Shown here one piece after another: positions 16,395 to 23,343 of a DNA stretch of 33,921 nucleotides. The stretch's first letter is position 1. Each line of letters starts with the position of its first letter. This stretch comes from Saprospiraceae bacterium (lineage in GTDB: Bacteria > Bacteroidota > Bacteroidia > Chitinophagales > Saprospiraceae): NCBI GenBank assembly GCA_015490175.1, contig WFYJ01000055.1, forward strand, positions 1 to 33,921, in the 5' to 3' direction. The translations under genes were made by a program, and so were the position numbers. The notes under the pieces are model-generated. The model made no database searches and had not been told where the DNA came from. It was given only the letters and a program-made list of their open reading frames with translations.

Positions 16395-17306
16395 ATGGCC
16401 CCGCAAAAAACGCTCCTCGTCATTGGCGGCCCCACGGCTTCCGGAAAGACGGCCCTGGCCATCGCCCTGGCCCGACATTTCGGTACCGAAATCATCTCGG
16501 CCGACAGCCGCCAGATTTACCGGGAAATGACCATTGGCACGGCCAAACCGTCGGCCGAAGAGCTGGCCCTGGCGCCACACCATTTCATCGACACGCATTC
16601 CATCCACGATCACTACAGTGCCGGCCGGTACGAGCGCGAGGCACGTGCCCTGCTCGAACGCCTCTTCCAGCGATACGACCTGCTGATCGCGGCCGGCGGC
16701 TCGGGGCTGTACCTGCGCGCGCTGATGGAAGGGCTCGACGCCTTCCCGGAAATACCGGAAGCCATCGAACGCGAAGTGGAAGCGCTCTACGCCCGCGAGG
16801 GGCTGCCGGCCTTGCAGCGCGCGCTGGCCACCCACGACCCGGACTATTACGAGCAGGTGGACCGCCACAATCCGGCCCGACTGTTGCGCGCCCTGAAGGT
16901 GATCCGCGCGACGGGAAAGCCTTTTTCCGCTTTCCGCAAAAAACGCCCCGCACCCCGCCCCTGGCGCCACCTGCCCGTGTTGCTCATGCCGGATCGGGCA
17001 CTGCTCTACGAGCGCATCAACCGCCGGGCCGACGCCATGATCGAGGCGGGCCTGCTCGACGAAGTGCGCAGGCTCTATCCATGGCGCCACCTGCGCCCCC
17101 TGCAGACGGTGGGCTACCAGGAATTTTTCCCATGGATCGAAGGACAACGGCCGCTCGAGGAAGCCATCCGGCTGTTCAAGCGCAACACGCGACGGTATGC
17201 CAAGCGCCAGATGACGTGGTTCAGGAAGTATTTTCGCGCTGCCTGTTTTCAGCAGCTGACAGTGGATGCAATCATTGCATGGACGGAAAAAAGGATTGCC
17301 GAATGA
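16395..17306 (+). CDS. miaA: tRNA dimethylallyltransferase
   Basis: 303 residues. MiaA transfers a dimethylallyl group from dimethylallyl diphosphate to N6 of adenosine 37 in tRNAs that read codons starting with U. The P-loop GGPTASGKT (11-19) is followed by the family signature IISADSRQIYREMTIGTAKP (34-53) including catalytic D37, then HHFIDTHSIHDHYSAGRY and AGGSGLYLRALMEGLD. Later come the tRNA-contacting NPARLLRALKV and the C-terminal LQTVGYQEFFPW and RNTRRYAKRQMTWFRK. Length and order are normal for the family. The gene ends 31 bases before the convergent regulator-like gene. With queA and two tRNA genes, it makes tRNA function the commonest theme of this window. Confidence 0.97.
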   Translation: MAPQKTLLVIGGPTASGKTALAIALARHFGTEIISADSRQIYREMTIGTAKPSAEELALAPHHFIDTHSIHDHYSAGRYEREARALLERLFQRYDLLIAAGGSGLYLRALMEGLDAFPEIPEAIEREVEALYAREGLPALQRALATHDPDYYEQVDRHNPARLLRALKVIRATGKPFSAFRKKRPAPRPWRHLPVLLMPDRALLYERINRRADAMIEAGLLDEVRRLYPWRHLRPLQTVGYQEFFPWIEGQRPLEEAIRLFKRNTRRYAKRQMTWFRKYFRAACFQQLTVDAIIAWTEKRIAE

Positions 17307-17337
17307 AGCCCCATCTCCCTTTTGTGTGCAGCCCTGT

Positions 17338-19038
17338 CTATTCCGCGGCGTTCTCCCAATGGCGCGGGACATAACGCCCGCGACGGATGCTCCGGCACTG
17401 GTGGCTTAGTATGGTCTGGAGGGATTTCCGATTGACGCCCGGCCGAATCCCGTTGACATACCGGAATACTTCATCCAGCGTCAGTGGTCTGCCATAGTGG
17501 TCAAAAGCACTTTCAACGAGTTCTTTCAAATATCGAGTATCCGTGCCCCAGCTGCGCAAGGCATACTTGCCCGTTTTTCCAAGAAAGACCACCTCCTCTT
17601 CGCCTTTCATCAAAGCCACAAAACCATTCCCGGAAAATTGTTTGTCGGAACCCACTTGTTCCAGACGACGATTGATGATTTGCAGAATCTCCCGATAGTG
17701 GAGCGGTTGGCCGGCCTCGTAGAGCACCCGCCAGGCCATTTTGGCGCAAGAGGGCAAAAGGTCGAATCGCAACTGGACATGCGGGTCGGCCTCCTGTCCG
17801 ACCCGCTCAAAGAGGTGCCCGAAGCTGTCGAGCAATATATCCACGTATTCGGGGCGCGCCTCCGGGCATTCGAGCGCCAGTCGTTGTTTCAATGAGGCCA
17901 CAGAAACGGACACCGGATACGCGCTCAACATATTGATCACGCATCTTGCCGTTTTCAGAAAAAGCGCCATGTCCAGATGAGGATCGAAAATGTAAACATG
18001 CGGTGCAAGCAATGCGAACTTGTATATTGGATATTTCCTCACTCCGTACAGCCTGAAAACGACCTCTATGGCAGCCTGAATTTTTTCTGAAAGGGAATTG
18101 CCCTGAAACCCCGCTACCTCGGCAATGCGGGACGCCGGCACCACTTTCTTTTCCGACCAACTTCCATAGGTGTGTTCCAGTGCAGCGCGGACAGCGTGGC
18201 GGCTCCGATCGTCAAGGAATGACTGTTCATCGTCAAAAATCAGCATTCGCATTTGTTCAAACACCCTCACAAGGATCTGCCGGACGCGCTCTCTGCTCAC
18301 TCCGAGACGTTGGCCTATTTCCAGGTGCCTGAGCTTCCGATCCGTTCCCCAACCGTAATACCAGCGAAAGACCTCATATCCCTTGCTGTCGGAATCCTTG
18401 AGAAATTGGACGAAGGCATCGAGGAAGACGACGAATACTTTAAAGGAAGGTGCGCTTTCACAAACTTCTACCGGGAGAAAACGCGTGCTTTCAGGGGAAG
18501 GTTTGGGCAGGAAAGAATCGGGGTCTGCAAGCAGATCAACCAGAAATCGGGAAAGCAATCTTACAGTTTTGGCGCCAACGTATGGCAGGGAAGCAAACTC
18601 CTGAAGAGAGATTAGGCAAAGGTCATCCAGCGATTCGAAGCGGTGCATTTTCAACTTGGCATACAACAGACCGGGCATCTTCAACGCAATGTCGTCAAAA
18701 CGGATGGTGCGCAATGGCGAATCTTCCGGCAGTGAGAGTATCGGCCGTTGGGGAGTCGTCTTGCGCCAATCCGGGACAGAAGGCAAATCCGGCAGCGGTT
18801 CTCGCTTCAATTGCTGCTGCAGCTCCTTCATCATCTCCACAGCTCTCGATCCTACCCCCGGCAAGTCAGCAAACTCCTCCAGACTGATTTTCAGCACATC
18901 ATCCACATAAAGAATGCCGTTACGGAGCAGCCTGGACCACAACAAGCCCGGTATCTTTTCCCTGAGAAGGGCAATGGGTATGCGCCGGCTCTGAGCCGAA
19001 GATTCCTTTTTCGAATTTTTGTTTTCGAGCAGTTCCAT
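17338..19038 (-). CDS. Unusual regulator-like protein: two alpha-CTD-like repeats, sigma4-like HTH, HARE-HTH-like end
   Basis: 566 residues from the ATG at 19038 (MELLENKNSKK); the open frame continues 21 codons further upstream into repeat DNA. Not recognised as a named family. Two copies of a helix-hairpin-helix fold like the RNA polymerase alpha C-terminal domain lie at about 22-78 (ISLEEFADLPGVGSRAVEMM) and 112-170 (ISLQEFASLPYVGAKTVRLL). Residues about 215-266 look like sigma-70 region 4 (LEIGQRLGVSRERVRQIL). Residues about 430-561 contain two winged-helix-like units, the last (YGRPLTLDEVFRYV...GVNRKSLQTIL) like a HARE-HTH/RpoE-delta domain. The middle (280-430) is helical and unassigned. 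Region 2 of sigma is absent, so it is not a complete sigma factor. Base composition is visibly less GC-rich than flanking genes, hinting at transfer. A transcription-associated DNA-binding role is inferred. Confidence 0.75.
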   Translation of the reverse strand: MELLENKNSKKESSAQSRRIPIALLREKIPGLLWSRLLRNGILYVDDVLKISLEEFADLPGVGSRAVEMMKELQQQLKREPLPDLPSVPDWRKTTPQRPILSLPEDSPLRTIRFDDIALKMPGLLYAKLKMHRFESLDDLCLISLQEFASLPYVGAKTVRLLSRFLVDLLADPDSFLPKPSPESTRFLPVEVCESAPSFKVFVVFLDAFVQFLKDSDSKGYEVFRWYYGWGTDRKLRHLEIGQRLGVSRERVRQILVRVFEQMRMLIFDDEQSFLDDRSRHAVRAALEHTYGSWSEKKVVPASRIAEVAGFQGNSLSEKIQAAIEVVFRLYGVRKYPIYKFALLAPHVYIFDPHLDMALFLKTARCVINMLSAYPVSVSVASLKQRLALECPEARPEYVDILLDSFGHLFERVGQEADPHVQLRFDLLPSCAKMAWRVLYEAGQPLHYREILQIINRRLEQVGSDKQFSGNGFVALMKGEEEVVFLGKTGKYALRSWGTDTRYLKELVESAFDHYGRPLTLDEVFRYVNGIRPGVNRKSLQTILSHQCRSIRRGRYVPRHWENAAE

Positions 19039-19158
19039 CGGAATGAATTCTTTCGCTTGTAAACAGATTGACAACGAAAATGGACGATAGACGACTGACA
19101 ATAGGCAAACTGCGTGATATACTCAAATCAAAGTGGTTTGGTCAGGGTTTGGAGTTCA

Positions 19159-19274
19159 GAGTTTAAAGTTTTTCTTATTGACTACCAGGTTTTTGTCAAA
19201 TCATCGGTTCTTCGGTTCCTCAGTCATTGAAATCGCAGCCTTCGGCCGCAGAAAACGCAGTTTGAAATCAGTTG
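19159..19274 (+). repeat. Left arm of inverted repeat flanking dnaG
   Basis: The arm reads GAGTTTAAAGTTTTTCTT, then a TTGTCAAATCATCGGTTC stretch, TTCGGTTCCTCAG, ATTGAAATCGCAGCCTTC, GGCCGCAG and ACGCAGTTTGAA. The reverse complement of 22140-22264 carries the same string of blocks with scattered differences. The distance between arms is about 2.9 kb, with dnaG between them. Confidence 0.8.
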
Positions 19275-19289
19275 ATCAGGGACACGACC

Positions 19290-19326
19290 CGTCAAAAATC
19301 CCAAACCGAATTGCGTTGCATATACC
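19290..19326 (+). repeat. CCAAACCGAATTGCGTTG-type dispersed module
   Basis: GTCAAAAATCCCAAACCGAA followed by TTGCGTTGCATATA, just beyond the dnaG stop codon. An inverted copy sits at 21935-21968, so this module extends the inverted repeat around dnaG. Further copies occur at 218, 473, 11090 and 32770. Confidence 0.75.
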
Positions 19327-19327
19327 A

Positions 19328-21274
19328 TCACACCACCACCACGCCCAGCGCTCGGGCCAGTTCTATTTTGGCTTTTTGCAGCGCAGCCACCTGTTGAAGC
19401 AGCGTCTGCACCTGTTTTTCTTCTCCCCTTTTCTCAGCCTCGGCCAGTTCGCGCGTTTTCTGCGCCAACAGGCGGATCACCTTGCGCAACTTGAAGTTGA
19501 GCAGGGCCTTTTCGGCATCGGCTACATGGTTTTCTTCGGGGGGTGGTTGGGTCACAAGCGGCATGTGGTGCCGATCCCATCCCGGGCTGTAGTCGTCTTC
19601 GGCAAACAGCAGATCGGCCGCAAAGCGACGCACCTGCTCATCGGGGTGCTGCTGGAGGAAGTATCGGGTATCCAGCGGCTGGCCGGCCTCGTAGCGCGAC
19701 AGCATTTCTTCAATGATCTGCCTGGCCACGGCATCATCCATGAGATCAAGCAGTACCGGTTCGAAATTGGCAAAAATAAAATCGGCCACGGTATCGCCCG
19801 ATTCGGGATCCATCGGCTTGTCGGCGAAGGTGAGCAAGACGCGCACCAGGTCGCGTTCCTGGGTTTCATGGGTTTCTGCTGCCGGTGTCGGCCCCGAGCG
19901 CGTGGGCCGCTTGACCACCTCCGGCCCCGCCTGTGGCGCCGGATCGACTCCCTGTTTCCGGGCTTCCTTGCGCAGGCGTGCCCGGTCGAGGCGGTTGAGT
20001 TCGTAGATGAGCGCCTCCAGGCCCACGTCCATCAACCGGGCGCACTCGCGCAGGTACTGATCGCGTTTGAGCTTGCTGGACTGCGGGATGCGGGCAATGG
20101 TCTCTACCACTTCCCTGACGGCTTTCGTCTTTTCGATGGGGTCGCGCAGGCGATCCTGCACCTGGCTCAGGTGGAACAAGACCAGATCCTTGCTCTCGGC
20201 CCGCACGTACTCCATGAAGCGCTCGCCCCCTTCCTTCTGCACGAATGAATCGGGGTCTTCGCCTTCCGGCAAAACCACCACCCGCACGTTGAGGTCGTAC
20301 TCGAGCAACAAGCCCAGGCCCCGGATGGCTGCCTGTACGCCCGCTGCATCCCCGTCGTAAATCACCCAGACGTCTTCGGTGAGCCGCTTGAGCAAGTGCA
20401 CTTGCCCATCGGTAAGCGAGGTGCCCGACGAGGCCACCACCTGCCGGATGCCTTCCTGGGCCAACGACAGCACGTCGGTGTAGCCTTCCACAAGGATGAC
20501 ATGGCCCTCGCGACGGATGGCGCCGCGCGCCTGGTGGATGCCGTAAAGGATGCGGCTTTTGTGGTAAATCTCCGTCTCAGGCGAGTTGATGTACTTGGGC
20601 GCTTTGGCGTCTTTGCGCAAAATGCGACCCGCAAAGGCGATCACCTTGCCCGACATGTTGTGGATGGGGAACATGACCCGGTCGACGAAAAAGTCGCGAC
20701 CGTTGCGCATCAGTCCCAGCGCTTCGAGGAGCTCCGGATTGTACCCTTTGGCCCTGGCAGCCTGAACCAGGGCATCGCGCTGCCGAGGAGCGTAGCCCAA
20801 CTGGTATTTGCGGATGATTTCTTCCCGGAACCCCCGCTGCCTGAAGTAGCTCAGACCGATGCTCCTGCCCTCATCCGTCTCGTGAAGATTGTGCTCGAAA
20901 AACTCGCGCGCAAAGTCATTGACCAGATACAGACTGTCCAGGCGCTGTTGGCGGGCCCGGGCCTCGTCGTCCCACTCCTCCTCCTCGATTTCGATGCCGT
21001 ACTTGCGCGCCAGGTAGCGCAAGGCTTCCGGATAACTCAGATTTTCGTGCTTCATGACGAAACTGACCGCATCGCCAGCCTCGCCGCAACCAAAGCACTT
21101 GAAAATCCCTTTGGATGGCGAGACGTTGAAGGAAGGCGTTTTCTCGTGGTGGAACGGACACAACCCGATCCAGTTGGCCCCGCGTCGGCGCAGCTTCACG
21201 AAGTCTTCGACCACCTCCTTGATGTCGGCGACTTCCTTGATGCGATTTTCTGTTTCAATTTTTATTCTACTCAT
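19328..21274 (-). CDS. dnaG: DNA primase
   Basis: 648 residues. DnaG makes the RNA primers for the lagging strand and for fork restart, working with the DnaB helicase. The CHC2 zinc finger is clear: C39, H42, C60 and C63 within CPFHHEKTPSF and FKCFGCGEAGD. The catalytic core has RVMFPI (199-204) and FAGRIL. The TOPRIM domain has VILVEGYTDVLSLAQEG (E263) and VIYDGDAAG (D307, D309), the metal-binding residues. Residues after about 440 form a linker and a helical C-terminal DnaB-interaction region ending in a coiled-coil-like segment. The start at 21274 (MSRIKIETENRIKEVADI) matches the family start. A perfect -7 box lies upstream. The gene is alone rather than in the rpsU-dnaG-rpoD arrangement of proteobacteria. 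Confidence 0.97.
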   Translation of the reverse strand: MSRIKIETENRIKEVADIKEVVEDFVKLRRRGANWIGLCPFHHEKTPSFNVSPSKGIFKCFGCGEAGDAVSFVMKHENLSYPEALRYLARKYGIEIEEEEWDDEARARQQRLDSLYLVNDFAREFFEHNLHETDEGRSIGLSYFRQRGFREEIIRKYQLGYAPRQRDALVQAARAKGYNPELLEALGLMRNGRDFFVDRVMFPIHNMSGKVIAFAGRILRKDAKAPKYINSPETEIYHKSRILYGIHQARGAIRREGHVILVEGYTDVLSLAQEGIRQVVASSGTSLTDGQVHLLKRLTEDVWVIYDGDAAGVQAAIRGLGLLLEYDLNVRVVVLPEGEDPDSFVQKEGGERFMEYVRAESKDLVLFHLSQVQDRLRDPIEKTKAVREVVETIARIPQSSKLKRDQYLRECARLMDVGLEALIYELNRLDRARLRKEARKQGVDPAPQAGPEVVKRPTRSGPTPAAETHETQERDLVRVLLTFADKPMDPESGDTVADFIFANFEPVLLDLMDDAVARQIIEEMLSRYEAGQPLDTRYFLQQHPDEQVRRFAADLLFAEDDYSPGWDRHHMPLVTQPPPEENHVADAEKALLNFKLRKVIRLLAQKTRELAEAEKRGEEKQVQTLLQQVAALQKAKIELARALGVVVV

Positions 21275-21304
21275 TCGAAATTTTCATAATTTGTGGCCGA
21301 ATTG

Positions 21305-21312
21305 CAAACGTA
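21305..21312 (-). promoter_or_regulatory. Candidate -7 element for dnaG
   Basis: On the minus strand this reads TACGTTTG, an exact TAnnTTTG match, 30 bases upstream of the dnaG ATG. A TTTG (21326-21329) lies 13 bases further up, closer than the usual -33 spacing. Confidence 0.55.
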
Positions 21313-21422
21313 CTATGATGAAAACCAAACTCCTCCACCCTGCGGCTGGTTCTGTCAGCCCTCTCCTCCCGGGATTCCATCCTTTCTCCCCTTTTTTCTC
21401 CTGCGATTTAATACTGGCTTTC

Positions 21423-21471
21423 AACGCGTTATTCCAATCGGATTAACGAGCGTTAAAATGAATAACGTTTG
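21423..21471. promoter_or_regulatory. Operator-like palindrome cluster with possible -7 element
   Basis: TTAACGAGCGTTAA (21443-21456) is a 6-base-arm palindrome. AACGCGTT (21423-21430) overlaps the left half of a second inverted pair, GTTATT (21428-21433) and AATAAC (21461-21466). AACG/CGTT half-sites therefore occur several times within 50 bases. The right edge ends in TAACGTTTG (21463-21471), a near -7 box pointing toward the tandem hairpin elements. A regulator binding here is inferred. Confidence 0.45.
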
Positions 21472-21589
21472 AGTTTTATGCAAAAACCGCTGCCGCTGCC
21501 TCTTTTCGGTGCAAGCGGCGAAAATTCGCAGCAAAGTGAAAATCAACAGCCTGATGAACCTCGGCAAGCCAAAGATACAGATGAATTAT

Positions 21590-21648
21590 TGGGTGTTCTT
21601 ATAGTGTGTGGGACCGGCCCGCTCCAACGGGGGTGGGTCGGGTTTTTT
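21590..21648 (+). ncRNA. Tandem hairpin element 1: conserved 24-mer plus terminator
   Basis: TGGGTGTTCT (21590-21599), one variable base, then ATAGTGTGTGGGA (21601-21613) is followed at once by a 12-pair hairpin (21614-21625 with 21630-21641, three G-U pairs, AACG loop) and six T residues (21643-21648). It looks like the 3' end of a short transcript; if it starts at the near -7 box at 21463-21471, the RNA would be about 170 bases. No known RNA family was recognised. Confidence 0.45.
21614..21648 (+). terminator. Rho-independent terminator of element 1
   Basis: CCGGCCCGCTCC and GGGGTGGGTCGG form a 12-pair stem with loop AACG, followed by G and T6. Any open frame crossing this point from 21478 would have to be translated through the hairpin. 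Confidence 0.8.
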
Positions 21649-21747
21649 CCCTTTGCCAAGTCATATACCAATCACAGTGATACTGCCGTTGAAGGGGGAA
21701 AGGGACGAAAGCCAGAGTTTTGAAAACCGCCTCACTCAATTGCGTAG

Positions 21748-21816
21748 TGGGTGTTCTAATAGTGTGTGGGAACTACTCCGAGGCCCGCTTCGGCGGGCCG
21801 AGGAGTAGGCTTTTTT
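21748..21816 (+). ncRNA. Tandem hairpin element 2: same 24-mer plus a different terminator
   Basis: The 24-base block at 21748-21771 matches that at 21590-21613 in 23 positions, then leads into an unrelated but equally strong hairpin with a T-run (21811-21816). The sequence between elements (21650-21747) is not repeated, so only the 24-mer plus terminator layout is shared. Spacing between blocks is 158 bases. Confidence 0.45.
21773..21816 (+). terminator. Very strong terminator of element 2
   Basis: CTACTCC pairs with GGAGTAG, then a tandem G-A/A-G mismatch, then GGCCCGC pairs with GCGGGCC, closed by a C(TTCG)G tetraloop. T6 follows. The tandem GA mismatch flanked by helices is a known stable RNA motif. 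Confidence 0.85.
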
Positions 21817-22046
21817 CCAAAGACGATCCGCTTGCCCTTGTCGAGGGCGCATCATACGGAACCACGATTTCGAAACATGCACATGGGAAGACTGGCCCTG
21901 AGCACCGACCTGCTCGGGGCCTTTCTCATTATACTCAACGCCAATCGGTTTGGGAATTTTTGACGATGGTCGATTTTCCGAGAGGGAGAGATGGAGTGAA
22001 TGAGCGAAGGAGAGACTGCACACCAAGAAAGTTTGGTGTGCGTGGT

Positions 22047-22093
22047 ACCGATTGACCGGTTGCACCGATTCAACCGGTTTGACCGATTACACC
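22047..22093. repeat. Five-unit ACCGRTT iteron-like array
   Basis: ACCGATTG, ACCGGTTGC, ACCGATTCA, ACCGGTTTG and ACCGATTAC follow head to tail with an 8-9 base period, alternating ACCGATT and ACCGGTT, then ACC. A two-unit version in the opposite orientation is at 11112-11130, inside another dispersed repeat. It is therefore more likely part of that repeat family than a replication iteron. Confidence 0.75.
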
Positions 22094-22139
22094 ATGAAAA
22101 CCCTCAACCCCGCACGCTCAACCCTCAACGACAGGTAAA

Positions 22140-22264
22140 AACTGCGTTCAAACTGCGTGAATCTGCGGCCGAAGGCTGCGGTTTCAATGGCTGAGGAACC
22201 GAAGAACTGAAGAACTGACAAAATACTGATAATCAACAAGAAAAACTTTAAACTTTAAACTCTA
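22140..22264 (-). repeat. Right arm of inverted repeat flanking dnaG
   Basis: This is the inverted partner of 19159-19274, containing TGCGGCCGAAGGCTGCGG, GGCTGAGGAACCGAAGAAC and AAAAACTTTAAAC on the plus strand. It differs from the left arm by substitutions and small gains such as an extra GTTTAAA unit. Confidence 0.8.
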
Positions 22265-22354
22265 AACTCTAAACGCTAAACGCTACACCCTCAACAAAAA
22301 ACACCGGGGCATCTGGTCATGGCCCGGTTTTTCCTGTACGGTTGCACCAGTTCT

Positions 22355-23110
22355 TTACTTGCTCAGCTCGGCCTCCAGCTCATCGGTCAGTTCGAGATTG
22401 TGGAATACCTGCTGCACGTCGTCGTCTTCCTCGAGCGCTTCGACCAGTGCCAGCACTTTCTTGGCCGTTTCCACGTCCAGCTTCACGGTGTTAAGTGGAA
22501 CGCGCTCCAGCGTAGCACTTTTGGGTTCGATGCCCAGCGATTCGAGCTTTTTCTGCATCTGGCCAAAGTCGTTGAAATCCACCGTCACCGTAATCTCACC
22601 CGTTTCCTCGTCTACCTCAATATCCTCGGCCCCCCCGTCAATGAGTTCCAGTTCGAGCGCTTCGGGATCCATTTCCGGCTTGTTCAGGATGAATATGCCC
22701 TTTCGGGAAAAGAGAAAATCGACCGAACCCGAAGTGGCCAGGTTACCTCCCTTCTTGTTGAAAATGGCACGCACGTTCGACACCGTGCGGTTGGTGTTGT
22801 CCGTCGTGCATTCCACGAAAATGGCTACCCCGCCCGGACCATATCCTTCGTAGGTAGGCTGGAAAAGCGCATTGCCACTTCCTTCTGCAGCCTTCTTGAT
22901 GGCGCGCTCGATATTGTCCTTGGGCATGTTGGCGCCCTTGGCGTTGGCCAGTGCCAGACGCAAACGCGGATTGAATTCGGGATCGGCACTGCCGCCCTCG
23001 CGCACGGCTACGTAAATTTCCTTGATGATGCGCGAGAAAATCTTCGACTTTTTGGCATCAACGACTGCCTTCTTGTGCTTTACCTTCGACCATTTATTGT
23101 GTCCTGCCAT
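22355..23110 (-). CDS. YebC/PmpR family protein
   Basis: 251 residues, a full-length YebC-family protein. It starts MAGHNKWSKVKHKKAVVDAK and contains NMPKDNIERAIKKAAG-like and YEGYGPGGVAIFVECTTDN segments diagnostic of the family. Members were described as DNA-binding transcriptional regulators; newer work on the family links them to relief of ribosome stalling, so the cellular role should be treated as open between the two. The acidic patch GGAEDIEVDEETGEI in the second domain and LEALEEDDDVQQVFHN near the end are also typical. The start at 23110 follows a perfect TACCTTTG box; the longer open frame reaches into broken tRNA DNA. Neighbours are the minus-strand tRNA genes and dnaA. Confidence 0.94.
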   Translation of the reverse strand: MAGHNKWSKVKHKKAVVDAKKSKIFSRIIKEIYVAVREGGSADPEFNPRLRLALANAKGANMPKDNIERAIKKAAEGSGNALFQPTYEGYGPGGVAIFVECTTDNTNRTVSNVRAIFNKKGGNLATSGSVDFLFSRKGIFILNKPEMDPEALELELIDGGAEDIEVDEETGEITVTVDFNDFGQMQKKLESLGIEPKSATLERVPLNTVKLDVETAKKVLALVEALEEDDDVQQVFHNLELTDELEAELSK

Positions 23111-23131
23111 ACAATCTGATTTTTGCGACTG

Positions 23132-23139
23132 CAAAGGTA
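23132..23139 (-). promoter_or_regulatory. Candidate -7 element for yebC
   Basis: On the minus strand this reads TACCTTTG, an exact TAnnTTTG match, 21 bases upstream of the ATG at 23110. The same TACCTTTG occurs upstream of tRNA-Ser and the yfhO-like gene. Confidence 0.55.
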
Positions 23140-23166
23140 ACAGTTTGCCCCCTTCGTTTGATGAAG

Positions 23167-23220
23167 AAAAGCCGGACCGATTTGCATCGATCCGGTCCCG
23201 TCGGGGCGGCAGGATTCGAA
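23167..23220 (-). pseudogene. Broken tRNA-Pro: 3' end plus terminator
   Basis: These 54 bases match 23433-23486 except for one base in the terminator loop. They comprise the last 20 bases of tRNA-Pro (23201-23220, half of the T arm, acceptor strand and discriminator) and its complete terminator hairpin. The rest of the tRNA is absent; at the break lies a pair of palindromic repeats (23222-23268). Confidence 0.85.
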
Positions 23221-23221
23221 T

Positions 23222-23268
23222 CCCGACTGGGCGTCGGGACAGGCCCCGACTGGGAACGTCGGGACAGG
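23222..23268. repeat. Two tandem CCCGAC/GTCGGG palindromes at the tRNA break
   Basis: CCCGAC-TGGGC-GTCGGG followed by ACAGG, and then CCCGAC-TGGGAAC-GTCGGG followed by ACAGG. Each unit folds into a 6-pair hairpin. They look like REP-type elements and start two bases after the last tRNA-derived base. Confidence 0.75.
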
Positions 23269-23343
23269 CACTGCGGCCTCCTGAGCCCAAAACAGAGTAC
23301 ACCGCAGCTTTCAGCCGCAGATGGACGCCGTTTGAGCGCATCT

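Larger units (their letters stand above)
21817..22354. other. Non-coding stretch between hairpin elements and yebC, all repeats
   Basis: No gene is supported. In order it contains an inverted CTCAACGCCAATCGGTTTGG module (21938-21957) with a GACGATGGTCGATTTTCC tail, a GAGGGAGAG/GGAGTGAATGAGCG tract, a GCACACCAA/TTGGTGTGC hairpin (22018-22041), an ACCGRTT tandem array (22047-22093), a CCCTCAACCC tract, the right arm of the inverted repeat, and TAAACTCTAAACGCTAAACG-type low-complexity DNA (22243-22295). Confidence 0.65.

Noticed and set aside
17338-19038. A complete alternative sigma factor
   Set aside because: Only a region 4-like helix-turn-helix is present; region 2, needed for -10 recognition and core binding, is not seen.
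21478-21723. Small protein starting MQKPLPLPLFG next to dnaG
   Set aside because: It would have to be translated through terminator hairpin 1, and its second half just translates the repeated 24-mer and hairpin. Only the non-coding reading is supported.
22047-22093. Iteron array of a plasmid or second origin
   Set aside because: No replication initiator gene is adjacent, and a reversed version occurs inside another dispersed repeat.
23222-23268. Two tandem palindromic units as a mini CRISPR
   Set aside because: Only two units without spacers between them, and no cas genes; better explained as REP-like palindromes.
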